Part shown: in pieces, positions 17,909-25,630 of the stretch
Numbering within the stretch: the stretch's first letter is position 1
How the letters are laid out: the number at the start of each line of letters is the position of its first letter
Source of the DNA: Arthrobacter burdickii
Lineage (GTDB): Bacteria; Actinomycetota; Actinomycetes; Actinomycetales; Micrococcaceae
DNA length: 64,000 nucleotides
Direction: 5' to 3'
Assembly: GCF_030433645.1 (NCBI RefSeq)
Contig: NZ_JAROCG010000001.1
Span: 3,056,449 to 3,120,448 of the forward strand
Program-made: the position numbers and the translations under genes
The notes under the pieces: model-generated
What the model was told of the DNA's origin: nothing
The model's input: only the letters and a program-made list of their open reading frames with translations
Database searches by the model: none

Positions 17909-19291
17909 TCAGCGCTTGGACAGCGCTCCGGCGACGAGGAACGCCATCTCGAGCGACTGCATGTGGTTGAGGCGGGGATCGCAGACCGACTCGTAGCGCT
18001 CGATGAACGCGTCCTGGTCGATCGGGTCGGACCCACCGAGGCACTCGGCGACGTCGTCGCCCGTCATCTCCACGTGCAGGCCGCCGGGGAAGGTCCCCAG
18101 CGAGTTGTGCACCTCGAAGAAGCCGCGCACCTCGTCGATGACGTCGTCGAAGTTGCGTGTTTTGTACCCGTTGGGCGAGGTCACCGTGTTGCCGTGCATC
18201 GGGTCGGTGACCCAGAGGACCTGTGCACCCGAGCCGGTCACGCGCTCGACGAGCTTGGGCAGCTTCTCGCGGATGTTCTGGGCGCCCATGCGCGTGATGA
18301 ACGTGAGCCGGCCGGGCTCACGGTTCGGATCGAGCTTGTCGATCAGGGCGAGCGCATCGTCGCCCGACGTCGACGGCCCGAGCTTGACGCCGATCGGGTT
18401 CCGCACGCGTGACAGGAAGTCCACGTGCGCGCCGTCGATGTCCCGTGTCCGCTCCCCGATCCACAGGAAGTGGGCGGAGGTGTCGTACGGCAGGGAGGTG
18501 CGCGAGTCGATGCGGGTCAGCGCGCGCTCGTAGTCGAGGAGCAGGGCCTCGTGGCTGGCGAAGAACTCCACGCGCTTCAGTGCCTCGAAGTCCGCTCCGC
18601 ACGCGTCCATGAACTTCACTGCACGGTCGATCTCCCGCGCCAGCGATTCGTAGCGTGAGTGCGCGGGGTTCGCCATGAAGCCCTTGTTCCAGTGGTGGAC
18701 CAGCCGCAGGTCCGCGAACCCGCCCTGCGTGAACGCGCGGATCAGGTTCAGGGTCGATGCGGAGGTATGGTAGGCCTTCACCATGCGCGACGCGTCGTGC
18801 CCGCGGGTCTCGGGCGTGAAGTCGTAGCCGTTGACCATGTCACCGCGGTAGGCGGGAAGGGTGACGCCGTCGCGCGTCTCGTCGTTGGACGAACGGGGTT
18901 TGGCGAACTGGCCGGCCATGCGTCCCATCTTGATGACGGGGAGCGAGGCGCCGTAGGTGAGGACGACGGCCATCTGGAGGATGGTGCGGACGCGCGCGCT
19001 GATCTTGTCGGCGGTCGCACCGTCGAAGGTCTCGGCGCAGTCGCCGCCCTGCAGGAGGAATGCCTTCCCCTGGGCTGCGGCTGCGAGCCGCTCACGCAGC
19101 ACGTCCACTTCACCGGCGAAGACCAGCGGCGGGAGGCTCGAGAGTTCCTTGACCGACGCCGTATAGACATCCGGGTCCTGCCACGAGGGCTGCTGGACTG
19201 CGGTCATCGAACGCCAGGCATCGAGGCCGGCGGTGGGGGACGAGGCAGGAGCCGCGATGCGCGGAAGGACGGGAGCTAGTGAATCAGTCAC
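17909..19291 (-). CDS. aroG: 3-deoxy-7-phosphoheptulonate synthase, class II (plant type)
   Basis: First step of the shikimate pathway: phosphoenolpyruvate plus erythrose 4-phosphate to DAHP. The 460-residue protein matches class II enzymes, with LQGGDCAETF, RMAGQFAKPRS, LPAYRGDMVNG and WVTDPMHGNT. The latter two contribute substrate and metal ligands. Start GTG 19291 has no ribosome binding site, but TAGAAT lies exactly six bases upstream, so the mRNA is probably leaderless. It is encoded downstream of plsC on the same strand. In M. tuberculosis the homologue (Rv2178c) is likewise close to the pknL gene. Confidence 0.97.
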   Translation of the reverse strand: MTDSLAPVLPRIAAPASSPTAGLDAWRSMTAVQQPSWQDPDVYTASVKELSSLPPLVFAGEVDVLRERLAAAAQGKAFLLQGGDCAETFDGATADKISARVRTILQMAVVLTYGASLPVIKMGRMAGQFAKPRSSNDETRDGVTLPAYRGDMVNGYDFTPETRGHDASRMVKAYHTSASTLNLIRAFTQGGFADLRLVHHWNKGFMANPAHSRYESLAREIDRAVKFMDACGADFEALKRVEFFASHEALLLDYERALTRIDSRTSLPYDTSAHFLWIGERTRDIDGAHVDFLSRVRNPIGVKLGPSTSGDDALALIDKLDPNREPGRLTFITRMGAQNIREKLPKLVERVTGSGAQVLWVTDPMHGNTVTSPNGYKTRNFDDVIDEVRGFFEVHNSLGTFPGGLHVEMTGDDVAECLGGSDPIDQDAFIERYESVCDPRLNHMQSLEMAFLVAGALSKR

Positions 19292-19297
19292 ACGGAA

Positions 19298-19303
19298 ATT
19301 CTA
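19298..19303 (-). promoter_or_regulatory. -10 element of a probable leaderless aroG mRNA
   Basis: TAGAAT on the minus strand, then TTCCGT, then the GTG start codon. A transcript beginning seven bases after the -10 would begin on the start codon itself. No TTGACA-like -35 is evident. Confidence 0.5.
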
Positions 19304-19366
19304 CTGGCTGCGAGCCCGGCCCCCGATTCGGCCTGTCATCGCCGCTTAGCGCGATGTCATACAGCC

Positions 19367-19459
19367 GGCCGGGCCGCTCCGGCGGCAGCGTCACACCGCT
19401 TCGGTTCCGGCTTCCCCGTCGTCCGCCGGCGTCGCCCTGTCCGCCGGAGCGGCCCGGCC
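19367..19459. repeat. 19-bp inverted repeat flanking the plsC stop codon
   Basis: The arms 19367-19385 and 19441-19459 are perfect inverted copies separated by 55 bases. One arm lies inside the plsC 3' coding region and the other past its stop. In RNA this would give a strong long-range stem at the plsC 3' end, possibly a terminator or stabiliser. Confidence 0.6.
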
Positions 19460-20248
19460 GATCTCCGTGACCGTACCCGGCGCCGGACCGGCGGGGTCGC
19501 TCGAGATCCGCACGGCGGCCCGGCGACTGTCGGCTCCGGGCTTCGGCGTCTTGCGGCCTGCTGCCTTCTCCGCTGCCAGGCGCTCCTTCACCGTGCTCGC
19601 ATAGGCGTCGACGTACTCCTGCCCGGACAGGCGCATCAGTTCGTACATGATCTCGTCGGTGACGGACCGCTGGACGAAACGGTCGTCCTCCAGTCCCTCG
19701 TACCGGGTGAAGTCGAGAGGCTCACCGATGATGATGCCGACGCGGCGGATGTTGGGGATGCGGCGGCCGATGGGCTGCACCTTGTCCGTCCCGATCATCG
19801 CCACGGGGATCACCGGCACGCCCGTGGCCAGCACCAGCTTCGCGACGCCCGTCTTGCCGCGGTAGAGGCGTCCGTCGGGGCTGCGGGTCCCCTCCGGGTA
19901 GATGCCGAGGATGCCACCCTCGTTCAGGATGTCCATGCCCGCCGTGAGCGAGGACGACGACGCCGCGCCGCCCGAGCGGTCCATCGGCAACTGGTTCGAC
20001 AACCGGAAGAAGAGGGCGGTCAGCCTGCCCTTGACTCCTTTGCCCGTGAAGTACTCGGATTTCGCGAGGAAGACGACGGGCCTCGGGACGACGATCGGCA
20101 GGAAGATCGAATCGGAGAAGGACAGGTGGTTGCTGACGATCACCGCCGGTCCGGACGAGGGGATGTTGTCGAGACCCTTCACCCACGGCCGGAAGAGGAG
20201 GTTGAGGATCGGACCGACGATGATCCTCTTCATCACCCAATAGAACAC
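19391..20248 (-). CDS. 1-acyl-sn-glycerol-3-phosphate acyltransferase-like protein (PlsC family)
   Basis: Transfers acyl chains to lysophosphatidic acid or a related acceptor at the membrane. The acyltransferase motif HLSFSD (His41, Asp46) and the acceptor motif YPEGTRSPDG (about 118-127) are intact. The frame is open to 20509, but GTG 20248 is the start: GGGAGG stands eight bases upstream and upstream residues have no family character. This gives 285 residues. The C-terminal 70 residues form a polar, Ala/Pro-rich tail. The M. tuberculosis counterpart in this neighbourhood is Rv2182c. Confidence 0.9.
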   Translation of the reverse strand: MFYWVMKRIIVGPILNLLFRPWVKGLDNIPSSGPAVIVSNHLSFSDSIFLPIVVPRPVVFLAKSEYFTGKGVKGRLTALFFRLSNQLPMDRSGGAASSSSLTAGMDILNEGGILGIYPEGTRSPDGRLYRGKTGVAKLVLATGVPVIPVAMIGTDKVQPIGRRIPNIRRVGIIIGEPLDFTRYEGLEDDRFVQRSVTDEIMYELMRLSGQEYVDAYASTVKERLAAEKAAGRKTPKPGADSRRAAVRISSDPAGPAPGTVTEIGRAAPADRATPADDGEAGTEAV

Positions 20249-20529
20249 GCTGCCAGCCTCCCTGCATGGACGGTGCGGCATCCGGCATGCCGCCCGCTTT
20301 TTCCTGTGGAAGCCTACTCTAAGGGCGCCGAGGCCTTTCGACGGCGGCGATCTTCCGGACGCCGCCCCCTCGGGGCGGCAGTCCGGACGCCATGACCGGC
20401 CGGGAAGCGGCCTGTTGACGTAGGGGCGCCGGATGTCCACGATTGAATCAGCACGCCCTCTGATTTCCAGGACGCCGGCCGGATACCCTCCGAACCCGGG
20501 CCGCAGCACGCAACGGCAGGTAGCAACGT

Positions 20530-21069
20530 ATGGGCCCCCGAGGTCAGGAACCGAACGAATCCACGGATGACGCAGTCTGGCAGGACCTGGTGGCGCGCCT
20601 GGAAGGAACCTCCGCGGATCCCCCCACCCCGAACGCGTCCGGCTCCTCCGCCGCCGAACGGACGGATCCGGACGGGGGCGCCGGACGGGAACGGACCGAC
20701 GCGCGCGGCGAATCCGGTGCCTCGGGCGCCGCCGGACCGACGGACCGCGAGCGTGCCGACGCGATCTTCCGCAACCAGCCCTTCCGTCCCAGCGGGCCGC
20801 GGGACTCCGAGCCCGTCGAGCCGGAGGACGACGAGGGCTTCACACCGGAGGAGCCCCCGCCCCTCGGCTCGGGCGATCCCCTGACGGTCCTGGCCTGGAT
20901 CGGAGCGGCGGGCGGGCCCATCCTGCTCCTCCTGTTCGCCATGTTCTGGCGGAACGCGCCACTGGCGGCCACGCTCGGAGTCCTGGCCCTCTTCCTCGCG
21001 GGTGCCGGCTACCTCGTGACGAAGCTGCCGAAGAACCGCGACATCGGGGACGACGGCGCGGAAGTCTAG
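20530..21069 (+). CDS. Hypothetical membrane protein with two C-terminal helices
   Basis: A 179-residue protein not recognised by family name. About 115 residues at the N-terminus are hydrophilic, rich in Ser, Gly, Pro, Asp and Arg, and include a motif-like stretch ERADAIFRNQPFRPSGP. Two hydrophobic helices follow (about 118-138 and 142-164), and it ends with a short charged tail. It starts at ATG 20530 with AGG upstream. It stands alone between plsC (divergent) and the ROK gene (convergent). Small proteins of this layout are common in Micrococcaceae; the function is unknown. Confidence 0.75.
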   Translation: MGPRGQEPNESTDDAVWQDLVARLEGTSADPPTPNASGSSAAERTDPDGGAGRERTDARGESGASGAAGPTDRERADAIFRNQPFRPSGPRDSEPVEPEDDEGFTPEEPPPLGSGDPLTVLAWIGAAGGPILLLLFAMFWRNAPLAATLGVLALFLAGAGYLVTKLPKNRDIGDDGAEV

Positions 21070-21096
21070 CGCTGCCCGCGGTGGGACGGCGACCGG

Positions 21097-22185
21097 TCAG
21101 GTTCCGCTGCGGGAGAGCAGGCGGGACAGGTCCGCCGCTCCGATGAGTCCGGCCTCGGGCCCCAGGGCCGCGCGTTCGATGCGTGCGGCCGGGCGGAAAC
21201 CGCGGCCCGTCAGGTTCCTTCCGAAAGCCCGCCGAGCAGGCTCGAGCAGCAGGTCGCCGGCCGCGCTCAGTCCACCTCCGATGACGAACGTCCCCGGGTC
21301 CAGGGCGGCAGCCAGGTTGGCCAACCCCAGTCCCAGCCACTGCCCGACGTCGTCGACCAGCTCGCGCGACGCCGGGTCGCCCTCCATCGCGAGGCGGGTC
21401 ACGAGCGCGCCCGTGATGGCCGCGCTGTCACCCTGGGCCGCCGCGATGACCGCCTGGGCCACCGGGGAGTTCGCTGCGGCGAGTTCCCGGGCCTCGCGTC
21501 CCAGCGCGTTACCCGAGGCGTACTGCTCCCAGCACCCGCGGTTGCCGCACTCGCAGCGGTGGCCCTGGGGCACGATGATCTGGTGTCCGAACTCCCCCGC
21601 GACGCCATGCCGGCCGCGCTCCACGCGCCCGCCCAGGATCATCGCACCCCCGATGCCGGTGCCGAGGGTGACGCAGACGAGGCGGGATTCACCGCGGCCC
21701 GCGCCGAACCGCCACTCGGCCCAGGCGGCGGCGTCGGCGTCGTTCACCACCGTAACGCGCCGCCGGAGCAGTTTCTCGAGGTTCCTCCGCAGCGGCTCGT
21801 TGCGCCACGCGAGGTGCGGGCTGAACAGGACCGTGCTGTTGGACAAATCCATCCACCCGGCCGCTCCGATGCCGATCGAACGGACCCTGTAGTCCGCGGA
21901 CAGCTCCCGGACGAGGTCGGTGATCACGGATTCGACCGCGCGCGGGTCCTGGCCCGGGGTCGCGCGGCGCGCTTCGGCGAGGATCTGCCCGTGGACGTCG
22001 ACCACACCCGCTGCGACCTTCGTCCCGCCGATGTCGATGCCGACCGAGAGGCCGCGCCGTGCGGGATTGGGGAAGGTGCTGCGGGCGGCCCGTGCCGTCA
22101 GCGGGCCGTTGCCGCGCCACGCGAGACCATATTCCGTGCGCAGCCGACGGGCATGGGGGCCGGCCGCCTCGGGCATGATCGGCAT
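21097..22185 (-). CDS. ROK-family glucokinase-type sugar kinase
   Basis: ATP-dependent phosphorylation of glucose or a similar hexose. The phosphate-binding segment GIDIGGTK (residues 49-56), GTGIGGA, the ROK motif GEFGH and the zinc motif CECGNRGCWE are all present. The protein is 362 residues, about 45 more than typical, because of an Arg-rich N-terminal extension before the ATPase core. The extension seems real: ATG 22185 has GGAAGG six bases upstream and no later start is better. It is divergent from the acyl-CoA ligase gene. Substrate specificity beyond 'sugar' is inference. Confidence 0.9.
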   Translation of the reverse strand: MPIMPEAAGPHARRLRTEYGLAWRGNGPLTARAARSTFPNPARRGLSVGIDIGGTKVAAGVVDVHGQILAEARRATPGQDPRAVESVITDLVRELSADYRVRSIGIGAAGWMDLSNSTVLFSPHLAWRNEPLRRNLEKLLRRRVTVVNDADAAAWAEWRFGAGRGESRLVCVTLGTGIGGAMILGGRVERGRHGVAGEFGHQIIVPQGHRCECGNRGCWEQYASGNALGREARELAAANSPVAQAVIAAAQGDSAAITGALVTRLAMEGDPASRELVDDVGQWLGLGLANLAAALDPGTFVIGGGLSAAGDLLLEPARRAFGRNLTGRGFRPAARIERAALGPEAGLIGAADLSRLLSRSGT

Positions 22186-22240
22186 GCGGTCCCTTCCTCG
22201 TCGTGTGCTGCGCGATGACGCGCCGCCGTTACCGATTCGT

Positions 22241-22256
22241 ACAGTACTGGACAGTA
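22241..22256. promoter_or_regulatory. Two ACAGTA direct repeats, 10 bp apart
   Basis: ACAGTA occurs at 22241-22246 and 22251-22256, one helical turn apart, in the 132-base divergent region between the ROK and acyl-CoA ligase genes. A TANNNT element (TAGGCT, 22276-22281) downstream fits a -10 for the ligase gene. Possible operator or -35-region binding site; no regulator is identified. Confidence 0.35.
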
Positions 22257-22317
22257 ATTCGAGCGGGTAACCCTATAGGCTGAAGAGACCGGTCAAGGTG
22301 ATACCAAAGGAGTTATC

Positions 22318-24126
22318 GTGCGCGACATCAGCGTTCCCGTCCTCGTGGACGTCCCCCGCCGGACCAATACGACGGACCTGGTCGTCCGGCAGGCGGCGAA
22401 GCCCTCCGATCCGGCGCTGTTCGCCGTCAAGGGCGCATCGGGCGAGTGGCAGGACATCTCGGCCACGGAGTTCCGCCGGCAGGTCGAGGACGTCGCGAAG
22501 GGCCTGATCGCGTCGGGCGTGCAGCCGGGTGACCGCGTGGCGATCATGGCCCGCACGCGGTACGAGTGGTCGCTGGCCGACTTCGCCATCTGGTTCGCGG
22601 GCGCGGTCTCGGTTCCCGTCTACGAGACCTCCTCCCCCGCGCAGGTCGCGTGGATCCTCGGTGATTCCGGGGCCGTCGGCGCCTTCGTCGAATCAGCCCG
22701 CCACGAGGACGTGGTCCGCCAGGCGGTGGCGCTGGGGACCATCGGGTCGGTGCAGCACGTCTGGCAGTTCGACGGCGACGGGCTCGACACGCTGCGGACC
22801 GCCGGCGCCGGGACCGACGAGCAGACCCTCTCCGACCGGCGTGCCTACGCCGGTCTCGACGACGTCGCGACGATCATCTACACCTCCGGCACCACAGGAA
22901 AACCCAAGGGCTGCGAGCTGACGCACGGCAACTTCGTGGAACTCTCCGAGAACGCCGCTGCCGCCCTTCCCGAAGTGGTGGACGAGGGCGCCCAGACGAT
23001 CATGTTCCTGCCCCTGGCACATGTCTTCGCGCGGTTCATCTCCGTGCTGTGCGTCGCGGCCGGCGCCACCGTCGCCCACACCCCCGACGTCAAGAACCTG
23101 CTCCCGGACCTCCAGAGCTACCAGCCGACGTTCATCCTGGCCGTACCGCGCGTCTTCGAGAAGGTGTACAACAACTCGATGCTGAAGGCCGAGGACGGCG
23201 GCAAGGGCAAGATCTTCCACGCAGGGGCCGACGTCGCCATCGCCTGGTCGAAGGCCGAGCAGGCCGGCAGGATCCCGCTGGGCCTTCGAGTGAAGCACGC
23301 CGTCTTCGACCGGCTGCTCTACGGCAAGATCCGCACCGCCATGGGCGGGCGCGTGCAGTACGCGGTGTCGGGCGGCGCACCCCTGGGAGACCGGCTGGGC
23401 CATTTCTTCCACGGCATCGGACTCCTGGTGCTCGAGGGCTACGGGCTGACGGAGACAACCGCCCCCATCACGGTGAACACCCCGAAGCGCGTCAGGATCG
23501 GCACGGTGGGCGCTCCGCTCCCCGGCAATGCCGTGAAGATCGCGGACGACGGCGAGATCCTCACGAAGGGTGTCTGCGTCATGAAGGGCTACTTCAACCG
23601 ACCCGACCTCACCGACGAGACCTTCGTCGACGGGTGGTTCCGAACCGGCGACATCGGCGAACTCGACGACGACGGCTTCCTCCGCATCACGGGCCGCAAG
23701 AAGGAGATCATCGTGACGGCCAGCGGGAAGAACGTCGTCCCGGCGATGCTGGAGGACGCCATCCGGTCGAACGCCCTGGTCTCCCAGTGCGTCGTGCTCG
23801 GCGACCAGCGCCCCTTCATCTCGGCGCTCATCACGCTCGACGAGGAGGCGCTGCCCGGCTGGCTCGAGCGGCACCACCTGCCGGCCGGGACCACGACGGC
23901 CGAGGCCGCCGGGCATCCGGCGGTCCTCGCCGAGATCCAGGACCTCGTGGACAGCGCCAATACGACGGTGTCCCGCGCGGAGGCCATCAAGGTGTTCCGG
24001 ATCGTCCCGACCGACTTCACGGAGGCGACCGGCCACCTGACACCGTCCCTCAAGATCAAGCGCGCGCAGGTCCTGACGGACTACTCGGACGTCGTCGAGT
24101 CGATCTACGCGCGGGCCACGGTCTAG
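22318..24126 (+). CDS. Long-chain fatty acid-CoA ligase (FadD15 type)
   Basis: ATP-dependent activation of long-chain fatty acids to acyl-CoA, cytoplasmic or membrane-associated. Adenylate-forming signatures are YTSGTTGKPKGCELTH (AMP-binding), GYGLTET and the hinge and catalytic region GRKKEIIVTASGKNV. Length is 602 residues. Start GTG 22318 has an excellent AAAGGAG five bases upstream. In M. tuberculosis FadD15 (Rv2187) belongs to the same neighbourhood. It ends at a bidirectional terminator shared with mtr. Confidence 0.94.
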   Translation: MRDISVPVLVDVPRRTNTTDLVVRQAAKPSDPALFAVKGASGEWQDISATEFRRQVEDVAKGLIASGVQPGDRVAIMARTRYEWSLADFAIWFAGAVSVPVYETSSPAQVAWILGDSGAVGAFVESARHEDVVRQAVALGTIGSVQHVWQFDGDGLDTLRTAGAGTDEQTLSDRRAYAGLDDVATIIYTSGTTGKPKGCELTHGNFVELSENAAAALPEVVDEGAQTIMFLPLAHVFARFISVLCVAAGATVAHTPDVKNLLPDLQSYQPTFILAVPRVFEKVYNNSMLKAEDGGKGKIFHAGADVAIAWSKAEQAGRIPLGLRVKHAVFDRLLYGKIRTAMGGRVQYAVSGGAPLGDRLGHFFHGIGLLVLEGYGLTETTAPITVNTPKRVRIGTVGAPLPGNAVKIADDGEILTKGVCVMKGYFNRPDLTDETFVDGWFRTGDIGELDDDGFLRITGRKKEIIVTASGKNVVPAMLEDAIRSNALVSQCVVLGDQRPFISALITLDEEALPGWLERHHLPAGTTTAEAAGHPAVLAEIQDLVDSANTTVSRAEAIKVFRIVPTDFTEATGHLTPSLKIKRAQVLTDYSDVVESIYARATV

Positions 24127-24132
24127 GGACGC

Positions 24133-24159
24133 GGTGCCTCGCCCCCGGGGCGAGGCACC
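24133..24159. terminator. Bidirectional terminator between the acyl-CoA ligase gene and mtr
   Basis: Perfect 13-bp inverted repeat GGTGCCTCGCCCC / GGGGCGAGGCACC with a one-base centre, located between two convergent stop codons (24126 and 24167). Confidence 0.8.
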
Positions 24160-24166
24160 GGAGGAG

Positions 24167-25570
24167 TCAGCCGGTCCGAAGGGACAGCAGCGCGTTCTCG
24201 ACCACCTCGGTGAGTGCCGGGTGGATCCAGTACTGGCCCCGGGCCATGGTGTGCGCATCGAGGCCGAAGGACATCGCCTGGATGACGGGCTGGATGATCA
24301 TCGAGGCCTCGTGGCCGAGGATGTGCGCGCCGAGGATGCGCCCTGTCGACTGCTCGGCGATGAGCTTGGCGAAGCCCTGGGTGTCCTCCATCGCCCACCC
24401 GTACGCCGTCGAGCCGTAGTGCTGGACGGCGGTGACGATCAGGGTTCCCGACGCCTCGGCATGGGCGAGGGCCTCCTCCTCCGTCATGCCGACGGAGGCC
24501 GCCTGCGGGTGCGAGAACACCGCCGCGGGCACGAAACGGTGGTCGCTGGCGCGGAGGGCGTCGGGGTGCAGCAGGTTGTGCGCGACGACGTTCGCCTCGT
24601 GGTTCGCCACATGCTTCAACTGGTGCGCGCTGCTCACGTCGCCGAGCGCCCACAGCCCCTCGACGGGCTCCCCGTGGCGGAGGACGCGCTGGTACTCATC
24701 CACGGCCAGGCGGCCGTCGTCGTGCAGGTCCAGGCCGGCGTCCGCTGCCCCGATCCTGTCGGTGTTGGGCGTGCGCCCGACGGCCATGAGGACGACGTCG
24801 ACCTCGATCTCCGTCGGACCGGCCGGCCCGTTCAGGCGAGCCGTCACACTGCCGTCGTCGTTCGCAACGATCTGCGTGACGTCGGTGTCCAACCGGAGGT
24901 CCCACTGGTGGGCGGCCTGGCGCGTGAAGGCCTCGGACACGGTCCCGTCGAGATGCCGGAGCATGCCGCCGGAGCGGACGGCGATGGTGACATCGGTCCC
25001 GAAGGCGCCGAACACGTGGGCGAACTCCGCCGAGACGTATCCGCCGCCGACGATCAGCAGGCGGCGGGGTAGTTCGTCCAGGCGCATCACGGTGTCCGAG
25101 GTGTGGACCTGGGGCAGGGCGATGCCGGGGATCTCGGGCAGGACTGCCCGTGAACCCGCCGCGATCACGAGCTGGTCCGCGGTGATGACATCGCCCGAGG
25201 GAGTCTCGAACGACTTCTCCCCCGTGAGCCGCACGTACTCCTCGATCAAGGTCACGTTCTCGAGCTCGTCCGCGCGGTAGTCCCTCCCGCCACTCGAGAT
25301 GGCGTCGATCCGGGTGAAGATCCTGTCCCGGATGTCCCTCCAGCGCACGCCGTCGAGAGTGAGGTCCACTCCGAGTCGGAACGCCTCCGCGGGCGCCGAG
25401 GCCTGCTGGGCGGGGTAGACGTACATCTTCGTCGGGATGCACCCCACGTTGAGGCAGGTACCGCCGAAGGTACCGCCCTCGACGAGGACCACCTTCCGGT
25501 CGTCCCACGCGGGCGAGATGAGCGTATTCCCTGAGCCGGAGCCGATGATCGCGAGGTCGTAGTGGGTCAC
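24167..25570 (-). CDS. mtr: Mycothione reductase
   Basis: FAD- and NADPH-dependent disulfide reductase that keeps mycothiol reduced in the cytoplasm. The 467-residue protein has an N-terminal FAD segment (IIGSGSGNT), the redox-active disulfide motif GGTCLNVGCIPTK, an NAD(P)-binding fold (LLIVGGGYVSAEFAHVFG) and a C-terminal dimerisation domain with HILGHEASMII. The GSGSGN N-terminus distinguishes mycothione reductases from lipoamide dehydrogenases (usually GxGxGG). Start GTG 25570 has no ribosome binding site, and TAGACT lies seven bases upstream, so it may be leaderless. Confidence 0.92.
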   Translation of the reverse strand: MTHYDLAIIGSGSGNTLISPAWDDRKVVLVEGGTFGGTCLNVGCIPTKMYVYPAQQASAPAEAFRLGVDLTLDGVRWRDIRDRIFTRIDAISSGGRDYRADELENVTLIEEYVRLTGEKSFETPSGDVITADQLVIAAGSRAVLPEIPGIALPQVHTSDTVMRLDELPRRLLIVGGGYVSAEFAHVFGAFGTDVTIAVRSGGMLRHLDGTVSEAFTRQAAHQWDLRLDTDVTQIVANDDGSVTARLNGPAGPTEIEVDVVLMAVGRTPNTDRIGAADAGLDLHDDGRLAVDEYQRVLRHGEPVEGLWALGDVSSAHQLKHVANHEANVVAHNLLHPDALRASDHRFVPAAVFSHPQAASVGMTEEEALAHAEASGTLIVTAVQHYGSTAYGWAMEDTQGFAKLIAEQSTGRILGAHILGHEASMIIQPVIQAMSFGLDAHTMARGQYWIHPALTEVVENALLSLRTG

Positions 25571-25577
25571 ACGACGC

Positions 25578-25583
25578 AGTCTA
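25578..25583 (-). promoter_or_regulatory. Candidate -10 of a leaderless mtr transcript
   Basis: TAGACT on the minus strand, separated by seven bases from the GTG start of mtr. It lies between that start and the pyc terminator stem. Confidence 0.35.
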
Positions 25584-25584
25584 G

Positions 25585-25623
25585 CCGCGCCCGCCCGTCC
25601 CCTCGGTGGGCAGGCGGGCGCGG
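25585..25623 (-). terminator. Hairpin after pyc
   Basis: CCGCGCCCGCC (25585-25595) and GGCGGGCGCGG (25613-25623) form an 11-bp GC stem with a 17-base loop just after the pyc stop at 25631. There is no T-run, so it may be a weak or Rho-assisted terminator. Confidence 0.55.
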
Positions 25624-25630
25624 GAGGCCG

